64,000 bases of DNA, taken from contig JADBXZ010000051.1 of NCBI GenBank assembly GCA_020403265.1, positions 93,839 through 157,838 of the forward strand, read 5' to 3'. Shown in pieces: positions 27,415 through 37,418 of this stretch. How positions within the stretch are numbered: the first letter of the stretch is position 1; every line of letters starts with the position of its first letter. The notes below the pieces were generated by a model that saw nothing but the letters and a program-made list of their open reading frames with translations, was not told where the DNA came from and made no database searches. This DNA comes from Bacteroidota bacterium (GTDB lineage: Bacteria > Bacteroidota > Bacteroidia > B-17B0 > Aurantibacillaceae). The position numbers and the translations under genes are program-made.

Positions 27415-29679
27415 CTATTTACCAAACTTTCCTTTTAAAGCAGCTAGGGCACTTTGCATATCTGAATGACCTGCCTTCTTTTCCTTCGATGTAAATTTAA
27501 TATTTTCACCTAAACTATTTTGCTGCTTAGCCTGCCCCTCCCCTTTCATGCTTAATCCGATGCGTTTGCGTTTAACATCCACTTCTGTGACATTCACCCA
27601 AACTTTTTGTCCAACTTTCACTATTTTGTTGGGATCATCAATAAATGTATCGCTTAATTGAGAAATATGCACTAAGCCATCCTGATGAACACCAACATCT
27701 ATAAAAGCACCAAAATTAGTAACATTGGTAACAATGCCGGGTAAACGCATACCTTCGCGTAAGTCGCTAATTTCATGAACATTTTCATCAAATGAAAACA
27801 CTTCAAAACTTTTACGAGGATCCCTTCCCGGTTTTTCTAATTCATTTAAAATATCTTTCAAGGTTGGCAAACCAACTGTTTCTGTAACGTAATCCGTAAG
27901 GACTATTTTTTTTCTTAACTCTTTTTCAGTCATCAAATCTTCAACTCCACAGTTTAAATCAGAAGCCATTTTTTGAACAATGTGATAACTTTCAGGATGA
28001 ACAGCGCTTGCATCCAATGGGTTTATACTTTTTCGTAATCTAAGAAATCCTGCACACTGCTCAAACACCTTCTCTCCCATTCTTGGAACATTTAATAAAT
28101 CTTGTCTTGTTTGAAAAGCACCGTTTTGGTTTCGGAAATTAACGATATTAAGTGCTAATGAAGGTCCAATGCCAGAGACATAACTCAATAATTCTTTAGA
28201 GGCTGTATTTAACTCCACTCCAACAGCATTTACACAACTACTAACTACTTCATCCAACTTACTTTTCAATAAATTTTGATCTACGTCGTGTTGATACTGC
28301 CCTACACCAATAGACTTTGGATCGATTTTAACTAGTTCAGCCAATGGATCAGCTAATCGACGGCCAATGCTCACTGCTCCCCTTACAGTAACATCCTTAT
28401 CAGGAAATTCTTCACGTGCCACATCACTCGCCGAGTAAACTGAAGCACCAGCTTCACTCACCACAATTACAGGAATAGATTTTGGCAAAACATCAATGGC
28501 TCTTACAAATTGTTCTGTCTCTCTACTCGCCGTACCATTTCCAATTGCAATAGCTTCTAAATTATGTTTTTGAAGAAAAGCCAACACAATCATTTCAGCC
28601 TCTATTGTTTTTCGTTGAGGCTCATGCGGATAAATGACTGCTTCTTCCAATAATTTACCTTCGCGGTTTAAAGCTACTACCTTGCAACCGGTTCTAAATC
28701 CGGGGTCAATAGCCAATATTGCTTTTTGTCCAAGTGGAGAAGCCAATAATAATTCGCGCAAATTATCTGCAAAAACGGTTATTGCTTTTTCATCTGCCAG
28801 TTGTTTGGTAAACAAACGCATTTCGGCTTCTATGCTTGGTTGCAATAGTCGTTTGTAACCATCTTCTATGGCCAACTTAAGCTGCGTGGCGCATTCTCCT
28901 CGAGACTTAATAATCTTTCGTTCGATTAACAATAGCGCTTCTTGTTCATCAATACAAATGTCTAAAATTAATACATCCTCTTTCTCTCCTCTGCGCATTG
29001 CTAACATCCGGTGGCTTGGACATGTATTTAATTTCTCCTCCCATTCAAAGTAATCTTCAAACTTTTCACCTACCTCTTCTTTACCTTTAATAACTCTGCT
29101 CTTAACAATTGCTGTTTTTTTAAATTGCTCACGAATAGTTTCACGCACAATTGCGTCTTCGGAAATGATTTCAGCCACAATGTCCCTAGCTCCTTGTAGT
29201 GCCTCTAAAACAGATTTCACTTCCTTTTCCTCACTAATAAATTTTTCAGCTTCTTCAAAAACCAAATCACTCTTTTGCTCCAATATAAACTCTGCAAGCG
29301 GAGCTAAACCTTTTTCCCTCGCAACAGTTGCCTTTGTTCTGCGCTTTGGTTTATATGGCAAATACAAATCCTCTAACTTACTTAAGGTGTCAGCATCGTA
29401 TAATAAATTAGCTAATTCAGGTGTTAATTTACCCTGACCTTCAATGGATTTTAAAATACTTTCCCGACGTTGCTCCAGCTGTCGGATGCGCTCAATTTCA
29501 TTCTTGATATTAATAATGGCAACTTCATCCAAATTTCCGGTGGCTTCTTTACGGTAACGCGCAATAAACGGTACAGTGGCGCCTTCATCTAATAACTGAA
29601 CTGTGGCTGTTACATCATTTAAATTAAGATTCAAAATTAATGCAACAGCATTAATAATTTTTTTTTCCGAATTGATCAT
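27415..29679 (-). CDS. tex: Tex-family RNA-binding transcription accessory protein
   Basis: 754 residues from the ATG at 29679. Order: N-terminal Tex helical region (ATVPFIARYRKEATGNLDE), YqgF/RNase H-like domain (ILAIDPGFRTGCKVVALN, AIGNGTASRETE), helix-hairpin-helix region (LLSYVSGIGPSLALNIVNFR) and a C-terminal S1 domain (LPGIVTNVTNFGAFIDVGV...GLVHISQLSD). An in-frame codon 51 bp upstream would add an atypical tail, so the later ATG is preferred. Cytoplasmic, nucleic-acid binding. Confidence 0.95.
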   Translation of the reverse strand: MINSEKKIINAVALILNLNLNDVTATVQLLDEGATVPFIARYRKEATGNLDEVAIINIKNEIERIRQLEQRRESILKSIEGQGKLTPELANLLYDADTLSKLEDLYLPYKPKRRTKATVAREKGLAPLAEFILEQKSDLVFEEAEKFISEEKEVKSVLEALQGARDIVAEIISEDAIVRETIREQFKKTAIVKSRVIKGKEEVGEKFEDYFEWEEKLNTCPSHRMLAMRRGEKEDVLILDICIDEQEALLLIERKIIKSRGECATQLKLAIEDGYKRLLQPSIEAEMRLFTKQLADEKAITVFADNLRELLLASPLGQKAILAIDPGFRTGCKVVALNREGKLLEEAVIYPHEPQRKTIEAEMIVLAFLQKHNLEAIAIGNGTASRETEQFVRAIDVLPKSIPVIVVSEAGASVYSASDVAREEFPDKDVTVRGAVSIGRRLADPLAELVKIDPKSIGVGQYQHDVDQNLLKSKLDEVVSSCVNAVGVELNTASKELLSYVSGIGPSLALNIVNFRNQNGAFQTRQDLLNVPRMGEKVFEQCAGFLRLRKSINPLDASAVHPESYHIVQKMASDLNCGVEDLMTEKELRKKIVLTDYVTETVGLPTLKDILNELEKPGRDPRKSFEVFSFDENVHEISDLREGMRLPGIVTNVTNFGAFIDVGVHQDGLVHISQLSDTFIDDPNKIVKVGQKVWVNVTEVDVKRKRIGLSMKGEGQAKQQNSLGENIKFTSKEKKAGHSDMQSALAALKGKFGK

Positions 29680-29743
29680 GCTTAAATTTAGACTAAAATG
29701 CAGGAAATTTGTACTTAAACTTTTTAACAAAAAACACCAACAA

Positions 29744-31465
29744 TTAACCCATTAGGTTAGACTTCCAAAGTTTATAATTGGCTGATTCTTCATTTATAGA
29801 AAGTTTGTAATTTGGAAAATAGGTTGTACCCTTTTTATCCTTAGTTATTTTTATAGTTTTAATTGCATCTGCGCTATTAAGCGTTAAAATAATTTCATCT
29901 TCATCACTAAAGTAATTTAACCAATGGTTTAAATTAGACCTCAAAACAATTGAATTAACGGCAATTATTTCGTCACCTTGAAATAACCCCGACTTCCAAG
30001 AAGGACTATAAGGTGCCACCATACTTACCTTTGCATTAGTTCCGGAATCAATTGTTTTAAAACCAAACAAATGCTCACTACAATTTGTATTTGCCTTTTT
30101 ATCCAGTTGAATATTTATATAACTAAAAGCTTCTTGAAGCCCTGTTTCAAAATCATTGGTCCCGTAAACATAAAAACTAAAAAAAGAACTTAAATCTTCT
30201 CCGGATAGTTCATTGGCGAGTAAAATAATATCTTGTTCGGCATAGCCTTTGTTTTGTTTGCCAAAACGTTCGTAAAGCAACACACACAAATCTCTGAGTG
30301 ATTTAGAATTATTAGTTGCCTTCATTAACTTAACATCAAGCATCAAAGCAATTAAATTTCCTTCGTCATATATGTTTGTTTTGCGATATGGAGCACCGGG
30401 CACATAGCCATCCAACCAGGTTTCCCAACTGCTTGCGGCAACACTTAAATTATATCGACCGAAGTTGTGAAAGTGCTTCTGCATTCTTTCCTCCAGCGTT
30501 TTAAAATAATCCTGATTATTAAATACACCGGAACTTAAAAGTAACTTATCTCCATAATAGGTTGTAAAACCTTCATAAACATATCCTGTACGTGCATAAT
30601 TTTCAGTATTGTATTGATACGGCAACATTTCTACAGGCCTGATATACTTAATATTCCATGTGTGAAATAACTCATGGCAACTAACTCCTAAAACATCTTC
30701 ATAGGTCTCGCCCTGATTAATGGCATATCCCGGGCCAATAGCAATAACAGTATTTTTTTGATGTTCTACACCATGGTAGAATTTATAATTCAGAATTTGA
30801 AAAATAAAATGATATTCGTTAACCGGACAATCACCCCAAAAATCAATCATTTTATCTGTAAAAGCAATGAAGTCCTTTTTGTATAACTCCCAATTAGGCT
30901 TACAGGTACCTATAAAATGAAGGTGAAAAACACAATTTCTACTTGTATAACTGCCAGACTGAACATATGGCGACGCAACAAAAGGCGAGTCAACCAATTC
31001 ATCATAATTAGTCGCGGAAAGGGTTTTAGCATTAACAGGTAAGGATGTTACTATTTTATAGTGATCCGGAATATTTAATTCAATTTGATGCTGCATTTTT
31101 TCAAAACCCTTTACACGCATGCAACAATGAACCGGATTAATGTAAATTTGATTAACATCAGCAAAGCACGCGCCAGCATTTAATTCATTGCTATAATAAC
31201 TATAGGTAATCTTCAAATACTTTAACCCTTTTGTTTGAATTAGCCAAGTTTCTTTATCAGTTTTAATGTAATTAATAGGTTGATTGGTGTCATCAAACAC
31301 ATCAACACGTTTGATGTTTTTACTGAAATTACCAAACTCGTACCTCCCTGGTCGCCATGACGGCAATACAAGCTCCACCGCATCTTGGTTTAACGCAGAA
31401 ACTGTTAAATCGATATACACATAATGCGACGCAGGGTTTTTTTGATAGAATAAATAATGAATCAT
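29744..31465 (-). CDS. M61-family aminopeptidase with PDZ domain
   Basis: 573 residues. N-terminal beta domain (VELVLPSWRPGRYEFGNFSKN), then the zinc motif HELFHTWN in GVSCHELFHTWNIKYIRP followed by YEGFTTYYGD with the third ligand Glu. A C-terminal PDZ domain (SPSWKSGLFQGDEIIAVN) follows. This is the M61 glycyl-aminopeptidase arrangement. No signal peptide is visible, so it is probably cytoplasmic. The 41-bp gap to the divergent TPR gene must hold both promoters. Confidence 0.92.
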   Translation of the reverse strand: MIHYLFYQKNPASHYVYIDLTVSALNQDAVELVLPSWRPGRYEFGNFSKNIKRVDVFDDTNQPINYIKTDKETWLIQTKGLKYLKITYSYYSNELNAGACFADVNQIYINPVHCCMRVKGFEKMQHQIELNIPDHYKIVTSLPVNAKTLSATNYDELVDSPFVASPYVQSGSYTSRNCVFHLHFIGTCKPNWELYKKDFIAFTDKMIDFWGDCPVNEYHFIFQILNYKFYHGVEHQKNTVIAIGPGYAINQGETYEDVLGVSCHELFHTWNIKYIRPVEMLPYQYNTENYARTGYVYEGFTTYYGDKLLLSSGVFNNQDYFKTLEERMQKHFHNFGRYNLSVAASSWETWLDGYVPGAPYRKTNIYDEGNLIALMLDVKLMKATNNSKSLRDLCVLLYERFGKQNKGYAEQDIILLANELSGEDLSSFFSFYVYGTNDFETGLQEAFSYINIQLDKKANTNCSEHLFGFKTIDSGTNAKVSMVAPYSPSWKSGLFQGDEIIAVNSIVLRSNLNHWLNYFSDEDEIILTLNSADAIKTIKITKDKKGTTYFPNYKLSINEESANYKLWKSNLMG

Positions 31466-31506
31466 TGTAAAAATTTAATTTAATAAATGTATATATTTAC
31501 GTTAAT

Positions 31507-32607
31507 ATGCGGCATCTTTTCTATTTATTAATTATTCTTTTTTTTTCAAACATTAAAGCACAAAGCGTTGATTCCATTTTACTTGTTGCTAAAACACTTA
31601 AGCACGATACGGACAGAATAAATTTACTTTATAAACAGGGTTTTGATAAACGAACAAGTAACCCGCAATACAGTTATGAATGCGCTAAAAAAGCAGAATC
31701 CTATGCCCAAAAAGTAAGTTTACCTTACTACTCAGCCAAAGTAAACAATTTATTAGGTATTTTATATTATAGAAAAGGTGAGCTCAAAAAAGCAATTACC
31801 TATCACATGAATGCTTTGAATATTAGAACTGCAATAAATGATAAAAAAGGCATGGCACTGAGCAATCTCAATTTAGGTAACGTATATACCGATTTGCATA
31901 ATTATTCATTAGCAGAATCGTATTATTTGAAATCTTTACAAATTAATTCTGAGCTCAATAATGAAGAGCAAATCAATAACTGTTTAATTAATTTAGGCAC
32001 TTTGGCTTCACAACAAAGAAAAGACGAGGTAGCATCAGAATACTTCACAACTGTTTTGAATTCAGCCAAAAAAAACAACAATTATGAATTGCAAGCGATG
32101 TCGTTCAATAATTTAGCAGTAATAAAAATGAATACTCAAAAATTTGAAGAATCGATTGCGCTGAGTCATAACTCTATTAAAGCAAAAGAACTCAGTGAGA
32201 ATGAAGTTGAAAAAGCAGACAGTTATTTAAACATAGCATTGTGCTATTTGTTTTTAAATGATTTAAAGCAAACTCAAACATTTCTTCAGATTAGTGACTC
32301 AATTATCAATCGTTTTGGTTATCTGGCAGCCAAACTTAACTATTTACAAATAGAACATCAATACTTTAACGCATTAAATGACTATAAAAATGCTTACAAC
32401 AGTTTAAATCTACTTCACAAATTAAACGACAGTGTATTGCTCGCAAATAAAGAAGCTAAATTAGAAAATGATTTTATAGAATTCATTGAAGACCCTAAGC
32501 ATGATTCGTCGCCAAAAAACTCCGATACAGGAATATATTGGTTCTGGGGGATTTTAATATTATTAGGCATAAGTTTATTTATGTTTGTTTTAAAAAATAA
32601 AAGATGA
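31507..32607 (+). CDS. TPR protein with signal peptide and C-terminal membrane anchor
   Basis: 366 residues: signal peptide (FYLLIILFFSNIKAQ), about six tetratricopeptide repeats between 35 and 290 (for example AKVNNLLGILYYRKGELKKAITYHMNAL), and a final membrane segment (WFWGILILLGISLFMFVL) with a KNKR tail. This resembles the sensor half of Bacteroidota TPR kinases or regulators without an output domain. The stop overlaps the yciH start as ATGA. Confidence 0.8.
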   Translation: MRHLFYLLIILFFSNIKAQSVDSILLVAKTLKHDTDRINLLYKQGFDKRTSNPQYSYECAKKAESYAQKVSLPYYSAKVNNLLGILYYRKGELKKAITYHMNALNIRTAINDKKGMALSNLNLGNVYTDLHNYSLAESYYLKSLQINSELNNEEQINNCLINLGTLASQQRKDEVASEYFTTVLNSAKKNNNYELQAMSFNNLAVIKMNTQKFEESIALSHNSIKAKELSENEVEKADSYLNIALCYLFLNDLKQTQTFLQISDSIINRFGYLAAKLNYLQIEHQYFNALNDYKNAYNSLNLLHKLNDSVLLANKEAKLENDFIEFIEDPKHDSSPKNSDTGIYWFWGILILLGISLFMFVLKNKR

Positions 32608-32945
32608 ACAAAAAGGATAAAAACAGAATTAATGTAGTTTACAGCACTAATCCGGATTACAAGTATGAAAGCGAAGATGCCGGTAGTGAAGAAACACCGC
32701 CAAATAACCAACAGCAACTAAAGATATACTTAGATCGAATGGGTGGAGGTAAATTAGTTAGCAGAATTGAAGGTTTTATTGGCACATCAGACGACTTAGA
32801 AGCACTAGGCAAAAAGCTAAAACAAAAATGTGGTGTTGGCGGAAGCATCAAAAACAATAGTATCTTAATTCAAGGCGACCATCGGGATCGATTGCTTGAT
32901 TTATTGCAAAAAGACAATTACAAAGTTAAAAAAGCCGGAGGTTAA
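32604..32945 (+). CDS. yciH: SUI1/eIF1-like translation factor YciH
   Basis: 113 residues. The C-terminal 75 form the SUI1 domain: LKIYLDRMGGGKLVSRIEGF, then LGKKLKQKCGVGGSIKNNSILIQGDHRDRLLDLL. The N-terminal 35 residues are charged and disordered. Bacterial YciH is related to eIF1 and may influence initiation fidelity under stress. Coupled to the TPR gene upstream and convergent with the pirin gene, 1 bp apart. Confidence 0.92.
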   Translation: MNKKDKNRINVVYSTNPDYKYESEDAGSEETPPNNQQQLKIYLDRMGGGKLVSRIEGFIGTSDDLEALGKKLKQKCGVGGSIKNNSILIQGDHRDRLLDLLQKDNYKVKKAGG

Positions 32946-32946
32946 A

Positions 32947-34074
32947 TTAGGATTGTTTTTCCTCAATTGTTCCATCGGCATGTTTTGCAAATCTGTTTTT
33001 TGTTCGGTCGTGAACCTGGTCGTAACGACTCCAAGGCCAGCCGCCAAATTGTGTTTTATGGTAATCTTCAAAAGCCTGATTAATTTCTTCTTTTGTATTC
33101 ATCACAAAAGGTCCGTATTGCATGACTTGTTCATTTATTGGTTTGCCTTGCAGCACTAGAATACTTGCGCCACCTTTACCTGCTTTTAGGTTTACTTTTT
33201 GTGTAGGGTTTAACTGAATACTGCAATAACTATTAATCTTATCTTCAAGAATCGTTAAACTCTCTCCTTCATAAAAATAAAGCATACGATTCACGTCTTT
33301 GCTCGCATCTTCCAATTGCCATTCTGCACCTTCGTTCATTTTAATGTTAAGGATCATTAATTCGTTAGCAGGATCTGAAGCCCACGAATCAGGTGGTGCC
33401 TCATAAAATGTATTTGAGTTTAATTTCCCAAAAATTAATTCAACCAACGTTTCGTTATTGGCAGCATCTTTAAATTTAAGTTGAGGAATTTTTTCTCGCC
33501 AAAGCATTTTAAAATGCGGCTCTACCATTTTATTTTTCTTTGGTAAATTAAGCCAAATCTGAAAAAGCTCCATGGTATTATCTTTATCCTTATAAATGAG
33601 CGGAAACATCTCTGAATGCTGCACGCCTTTACCTGCCGTCATCCACTGCACATCACCATTACCATATCTACCGGACGCACCGAGTGAATCAGCATGATCA
33701 ACAACCCCTTTCCGAACGATTGTAATCGTTTCAAAACCACGATGGGGATGACCAGGGAAGCCCGGCACTGTTTTACCATGATACATTCTAAAACCATCTT
33801 TGATAATAAAATCATCTCCTATATGGCGGCCTTTCAAATAATTTTCATTTGGCCCCATGTTTTCATTCCCGGCAGGAAAATAATCTTCATGATGAACACA
33901 AAATAAAAATGGGTCGAGTGTTGGCCATTGAAAACCAAGTGGCTCGGTTTTTAGAATTGCTGGGGTCATTGAATTTGAATTAAGTAAAGTTTGATTTAGT
34001 TTCTTCAGCGGATTGATCATTAAAGCTAAAGCAGCAGTTCCAAGGTTACCAAAAAAATCTCTGCGATTAATCAT
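32947..34074 (-). CDS. Pirin-family protein with a twin-arginine signal
   Basis: 375 residues, longer than a typical pirin of about 290 because of an N-terminal Tat-like signal (INRRDFFGNLGTAALALMINPL) and spacer. The cupin domain carries the pirin motif: HPHRGFETITIVRKGVVDHAD, then GDVQWMTAGKGVQHSEM, with the metal-binding His and Glu. Most pirins are cytoplasmic; a Tat signal implies export of a folded metalloprotein. Overlaps pssA as ATGA. Confidence 0.87.
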   Translation of the reverse strand: MINRRDFFGNLGTAALALMINPLKKLNQTLLNSNSMTPAILKTEPLGFQWPTLDPFLFCVHHEDYFPAGNENMGPNENYLKGRHIGDDFIIKDGFRMYHGKTVPGFPGHPHRGFETITIVRKGVVDHADSLGASGRYGNGDVQWMTAGKGVQHSEMFPLIYKDKDNTMELFQIWLNLPKKNKMVEPHFKMLWREKIPQLKFKDAANNETLVELIFGKLNSNTFYEAPPDSWASDPANELMILNIKMNEGAEWQLEDASKDVNRMLYFYEGESLTILEDKINSYCSIQLNPTQKVNLKAGKGGASILVLQGKPINEQVMQYGPFVMNTKEEINQAFEDYHKTQFGGWPWSRYDQVHDRTKNRFAKHADGTIEEKQS

Positions 34075-34889
34075 TTTGCCCTTTTGAATAGATTATTGAT
34101 TAGCGAAATTAAAATGTAAAGTAGTATTATAAAAGGAATGGAAAGTACTTGAAACAATATAAATAACAACACGCTTAAAATAATCAATAAATATCTGAAT
34201 TCGTTTCCCTTAATACCAAAGCTTTTAAATTTCAAAGCAATTAAGGGTAATTCAGAAACCAAGAGTAAACTAAAAAATACTGTTAAACCAACTAAAACCA
34301 TTCTTCCAATAGCTGAATAAGATTCTGCCACCATTAAACTATTTAAACCATCTACTCCCAAATAGTCAGCTGCAAATTTTTGAAAACCGTTGATGTCACT
34401 TCCAATTATTAAAGGTATAGAGGCAAAAAAAATGGCATTAGCCGGTGTTGGTAATCCAATAAACGAATCAGTTTGACGCGAATCATTATTAAACTTAGCC
34501 AGTCTGATTGCAGAAAAAACCGGGATAATTAATGCAACATAACTCAGGGGTAAAATTTTGCTTGTTCCGGTTGTATTGGTGATTGCAGAAAACAAGGTTG
34601 ATAAATCCAAATGTATATTTAAATTATTAATTAATTTAAACATCATTAGTCCGGGCACAACACCAAAAGTGACACAATCTGCCAAACTATCCAAATCTTT
34701 TCCAATTGGTGAAGCCACTTTTAAAAGTCGTGCCGCAAAACCATCAAAAAAATCTAATACAACAGCAATACCAACCAAATAAGCTGCCCAATTTAAATCA
34801 CCTTGAAATATTTGAATGATTGCAAGACAACCACAGCATAAATTGCCACAGGTAATTGCATTTGGAATATTTCTGATGATCCGCTGCAT
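34071..34889 (-). CDS. pssA: CDP-diacylglycerol-serine O-phosphatidyltransferase
   Basis: Makes phosphatidylserine, the precursor of phosphatidylethanolamine. 272 residues and about seven membrane segments. The CDP-alcohol phosphotransferase motif is seen in FFDGFAARLLKVASPIGKDL followed by DSLAD, with the conserved Asp residues. The ATG at 34889 shares its A with the TGA stop of the aldo/keto reductase gene, which sets the start over a TTG one codon earlier. Confidence 0.94.
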   Translation of the reverse strand: MQRIIRNIPNAITCGNLCCGCLAIIQIFQGDLNWAAYLVGIAVVLDFFDGFAARLLKVASPIGKDLDSLADCVTFGVVPGLMMFKLINNLNIHLDLSTLFSAITNTTGTSKILPLSYVALIIPVFSAIRLAKFNNDSRQTDSFIGLPTPANAIFFASIPLIIGSDINGFQKFAADYLGVDGLNSLMVAESYSAIGRMVLVGLTVFFSLLLVSELPLIALKFKSFGIKGNEFRYLLIILSVLLFILFQVLSIPFIILLYILISLINNLFKRAK

Positions 34890-35875
34890 CAATATTGTGG
34901 TTGAATAGGCTGATTGTTTAATATTGAATCTATCTTTGTCATTACCTCCGCATTAAGCTTTGGTAAAACCTCTACAGATGTTAATGTTTCTTTAAGTTGT
35001 TCCGGCTTACTGGCGCCGAGAATGGCAGTGCTAACATTTGGGTTTTTTAAACACCAGGCAATGGCCAATTGAGGAAGTGTAATATTTAAATCGGCAGCCA
35101 AAACTGCCAGAGCTTTCACTTTTGTAAAACGAGATTCATCGCCTAATGTTCGCTCTTTTAACCAATCCATTCCTTCTATGTGTAAACGGTTATCTGTTGG
35201 AATACCGTTATTATACTTTCCGGTTAATAAGCCACTCGCCAATGGACTCCATATTGTAGTTCCTAAGCCAAAATCTCTGAACAGGAGCAGATAATCCTTC
35301 TCTAATTTAGTTCTTTCGAACATATTATATTGAGGTTGTTCCATTGTCGGGCCAATTAAGCTGTTTCTTTCAGCAAAAACATAAGCCTGCATAATTTCAT
35401 CTGCGCTCCACTCACTTGTCCCCCAATATAAAATTTTACCTTGTTGAATCAACGTATTCATAGCCCAAACCGTTTCCTCAATAGGGGTATTTTTATCAGG
35501 ACGGTGACAGAAAAACAAATCAATGTAATCAACCTGCAAACGTTTCAACGCAGCGTGACAGCCTTCAACAATGTGTTTGCGCGAAAGGCCTGTTTGGTTG
35601 GGCTTACCCTCTTCATAGCCAAAAAAAACTTTACTGCTCACACAATATGATGAACGCGCCCAATTTTTTGATTTTAAAATTGAACCCATTACTAATTCCG
35701 ATTTTCCTCTGGCATAAATTTCGGCATTATCAAAAAAATTAACGCCCGCATCGTAAGCCATGCTTAACAAAGTATCCGCTGCTTTATCGTCTATTTGTTT
35801 ACCAAACGTGATCCAACTTCCAAAACTTAAGGCACTTACTTGTAATCCTGATTTACCCAAACGTCTGTATTCCAT
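34889..35875 (-). CDS. Aldo/keto reductase
   Basis: 328 residues, of the potassium-channel beta-subunit-like group. Catalytic tetrad residues are in FFDNAEIYARG (Asp, Tyr), CVSSKVFFG (Lys) and LFFCHRPDKNTP (His). NADPH-binding C-terminal motifs include AILGASKPEQLKETL. Substrate unknown. Linked by overlapping stop/start codons to pdxA upstream (TAATG) and pssA downstream (TGATG). Confidence 0.92.
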   Translation of the reverse strand: MEYRRLGKSGLQVSALSFGSWITFGKQIDDKAADTLLSMAYDAGVNFFDNAEIYARGKSELVMGSILKSKNWARSSYCVSSKVFFGYEEGKPNQTGLSRKHIVEGCHAALKRLQVDYIDLFFCHRPDKNTPIEETVWAMNTLIQQGKILYWGTSEWSADEIMQAYVFAERNSLIGPTMEQPQYNMFERTKLEKDYLLLFRDFGLGTTIWSPLASGLLTGKYNNGIPTDNRLHIEGMDWLKERTLGDESRFTKVKALAVLAADLNITLPQLAIAWCLKNPNVSTAILGASKPEQLKETLTSVEVLPKLNAEVMTKIDSILNNQPIQPQY

Positions 35876-36930
35876 TATCGTTCTTTTTTAATTGTTGAAA
35901 ATTGCAAAGGATTGCTGGTTATTTCTGCATTTAATTTCCTTGCTCTAAAAACATCTATTGCAGTATAGATTGCTTGTTTAAATGATTCTTCAGAGGCGAT
36001 ACCTTTTCCCGCAATATCATAAGCTGTGCCATGATCCGGGCTTGTTCTTATAACAGATAAACCAGCAGTAAAATTTACGCCAGAATTAAATGCAATTGTT
36101 TTAAACGGAATTAATCCCTGATCATGATACATGGCCAACACGCCATCAAATTGTGTATATTGACTACTGCCAAAAAAACCATCTGCAGGATAAGGACCAA
36201 ACACAAGCGCATCTGCATGGATGGATTTTATGGCTTCGCCGATAAGAGCATCTTCAATTCCGATAGCACCATTATCACCGGCATGCGGATTAATACCAAG
36301 CACTGCTAACTTTGGTTTCCGAATTCCAAAATCAACTTGCAAAGACTTAATTAACTTAGTTAACTTTTCAATCAATAGTTCTTTTGTTAATTTGGCACTA
36401 ACGTCTTTCAGAGGTAAATGATCCGTTGCCAAAGCAACTCTTAAACCTCTGTCAGAGCACATCAACATTAATGGAGTACCGCCAAATTTTGATCCCAGAT
36501 ATTCAGTATGTCCAACAAAATTAAACTCAGCACTTTGAATATTTTTTTTATTAATTGGTGCAGTAACTAAAGCATGAATTTTATTTTCAGACAATGCCTC
36601 GGCTGCAGCCTTAAGCGAAAGAAATGCGTATTTGCCCCCAACCTCTGTTTGCTTACCCGGTTCAATTGATATTTCTTCTTCATAACAACTAACCAGATTA
36701 ACTTTTTTATGATTTAACTGATTAAAATCTTTAAGTAAATGATAGTTTAAATCGTCTAAAGCCAATTGCTTTTTGTAATACCCAATGGTTTTTTGTGAAG
36801 AAAAAACAACCGGTGTGCAAATTTCGATTAATGAATGATCGGCAAGGGTTTTTAAAATAACTTCTAAACCAATACCATTTACATCGCCTTGAGAGATACC
36901 AATAATTATTTTTTGAGAATCATTCGTCAT
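35875..36930 (-). CDS. pdxA: 4-hydroxythreonine-4-phosphate dehydrogenase
   Basis: An enzyme of the DXP-dependent pyridoxal phosphate pathway. 351 residues with ISQGDVNGIGLEVI at the start, APINKKNIQSA, FVGHTEYLGSKF with a metal-binding His, GINPHAGDNGAIG, and MYHDQGLIPFKT with another metal ligand. First gene of a four-gene coupled group. Confidence 0.95.
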   Translation of the reverse strand: MTNDSQKIIIGISQGDVNGIGLEVILKTLADHSLIEICTPVVFSSQKTIGYYKKQLALDDLNYHLLKDFNQLNHKKVNLVSCYEEEISIEPGKQTEVGGKYAFLSLKAAAEALSENKIHALVTAPINKKNIQSAEFNFVGHTEYLGSKFGGTPLMLMCSDRGLRVALATDHLPLKDVSAKLTKELLIEKLTKLIKSLQVDFGIRKPKLAVLGINPHAGDNGAIGIEDALIGEAIKSIHADALVFGPYPADGFFGSSQYTQFDGVLAMYHDQGLIPFKTIAFNSGVNFTAGLSVIRTSPDHGTAYDIAGKGIASEESFKQAIYTAIDVFRARKLNAEITSNPLQFSTIKKER

Positions 36931-36974
36931 AAGAATGGAATAAATACTAAAATTACGTAATTAATTTGAACGAA

Positions 36975-37418
36975 CTAGTTTCTGTTTGTTTCAATTTCCT
37001 TTTGAAGCTGATTAAGTAATATAGATTTATGAGTTGCGCGAATTCCCATCATCCCAATCAGTTCTATATCTCCGTCATGATAAGTAATTTTTAAACTTCC
37101 GTTTTTAGCAAAAACTACCTCTTTAATATCTATCAAATAAAATACTTTGTTGGTGAATATGTTATTTTTAAACTCAATTCGGTCTTTATAAAAAAGAGCA
37201 AAAGGCGTTAAAATAATCCACAAAGCCTGAAATCCAAAAAACAATAAAGGCACTGCAAGAAAAAAAGAAACAGGATTCACTTGGGTTACATCTGCTTTAA
37301 CAACATTTAATTTAAATAAAAATGCAATAGCGGCAGTTAAAAGTATATGAAGTGCGATAATTAAAATATTACGCTCGATGTTTAGAATTGGAAGATCTTC
37401 CTCTTTTTGTTTTCTCAC
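36975..37418 (-). CDS. Small membrane protein, PH-like C-terminus
   Basis: 147 residues with two membrane segments (ILIIALHILLTAAIAFLF near 18-35 and FFLAVPLLFFGFQALWIIL near 52-70). A soluble beta-rich C-terminus (FYKDRIEFKNNIFTNKVFYLIDIKEVVF) has the look of a bacterial PH-like domain. Not recognised as a named family. 44 bp upstream of pdxA on the same strand. Confidence 0.7.
   Translation of the reverse strand: MRKQKEEDLPILNIERNILIIALHILLTAAIAFLFKLNVVKADVTQVNPVSFFLAVPLLFFGFQALWIILTPFALFYKDRIEFKNNIFTNKVFYLIDIKEVVFAKNGSLKITYHDGDIELIGMMGIRATHKSILLNQLQKEIETNRN

Noticed and set aside
36124..36421. Plus-strand open frames inside pdxA
   Set aside because: They mirror conserved pdxA codons on the other strand and lack family features.
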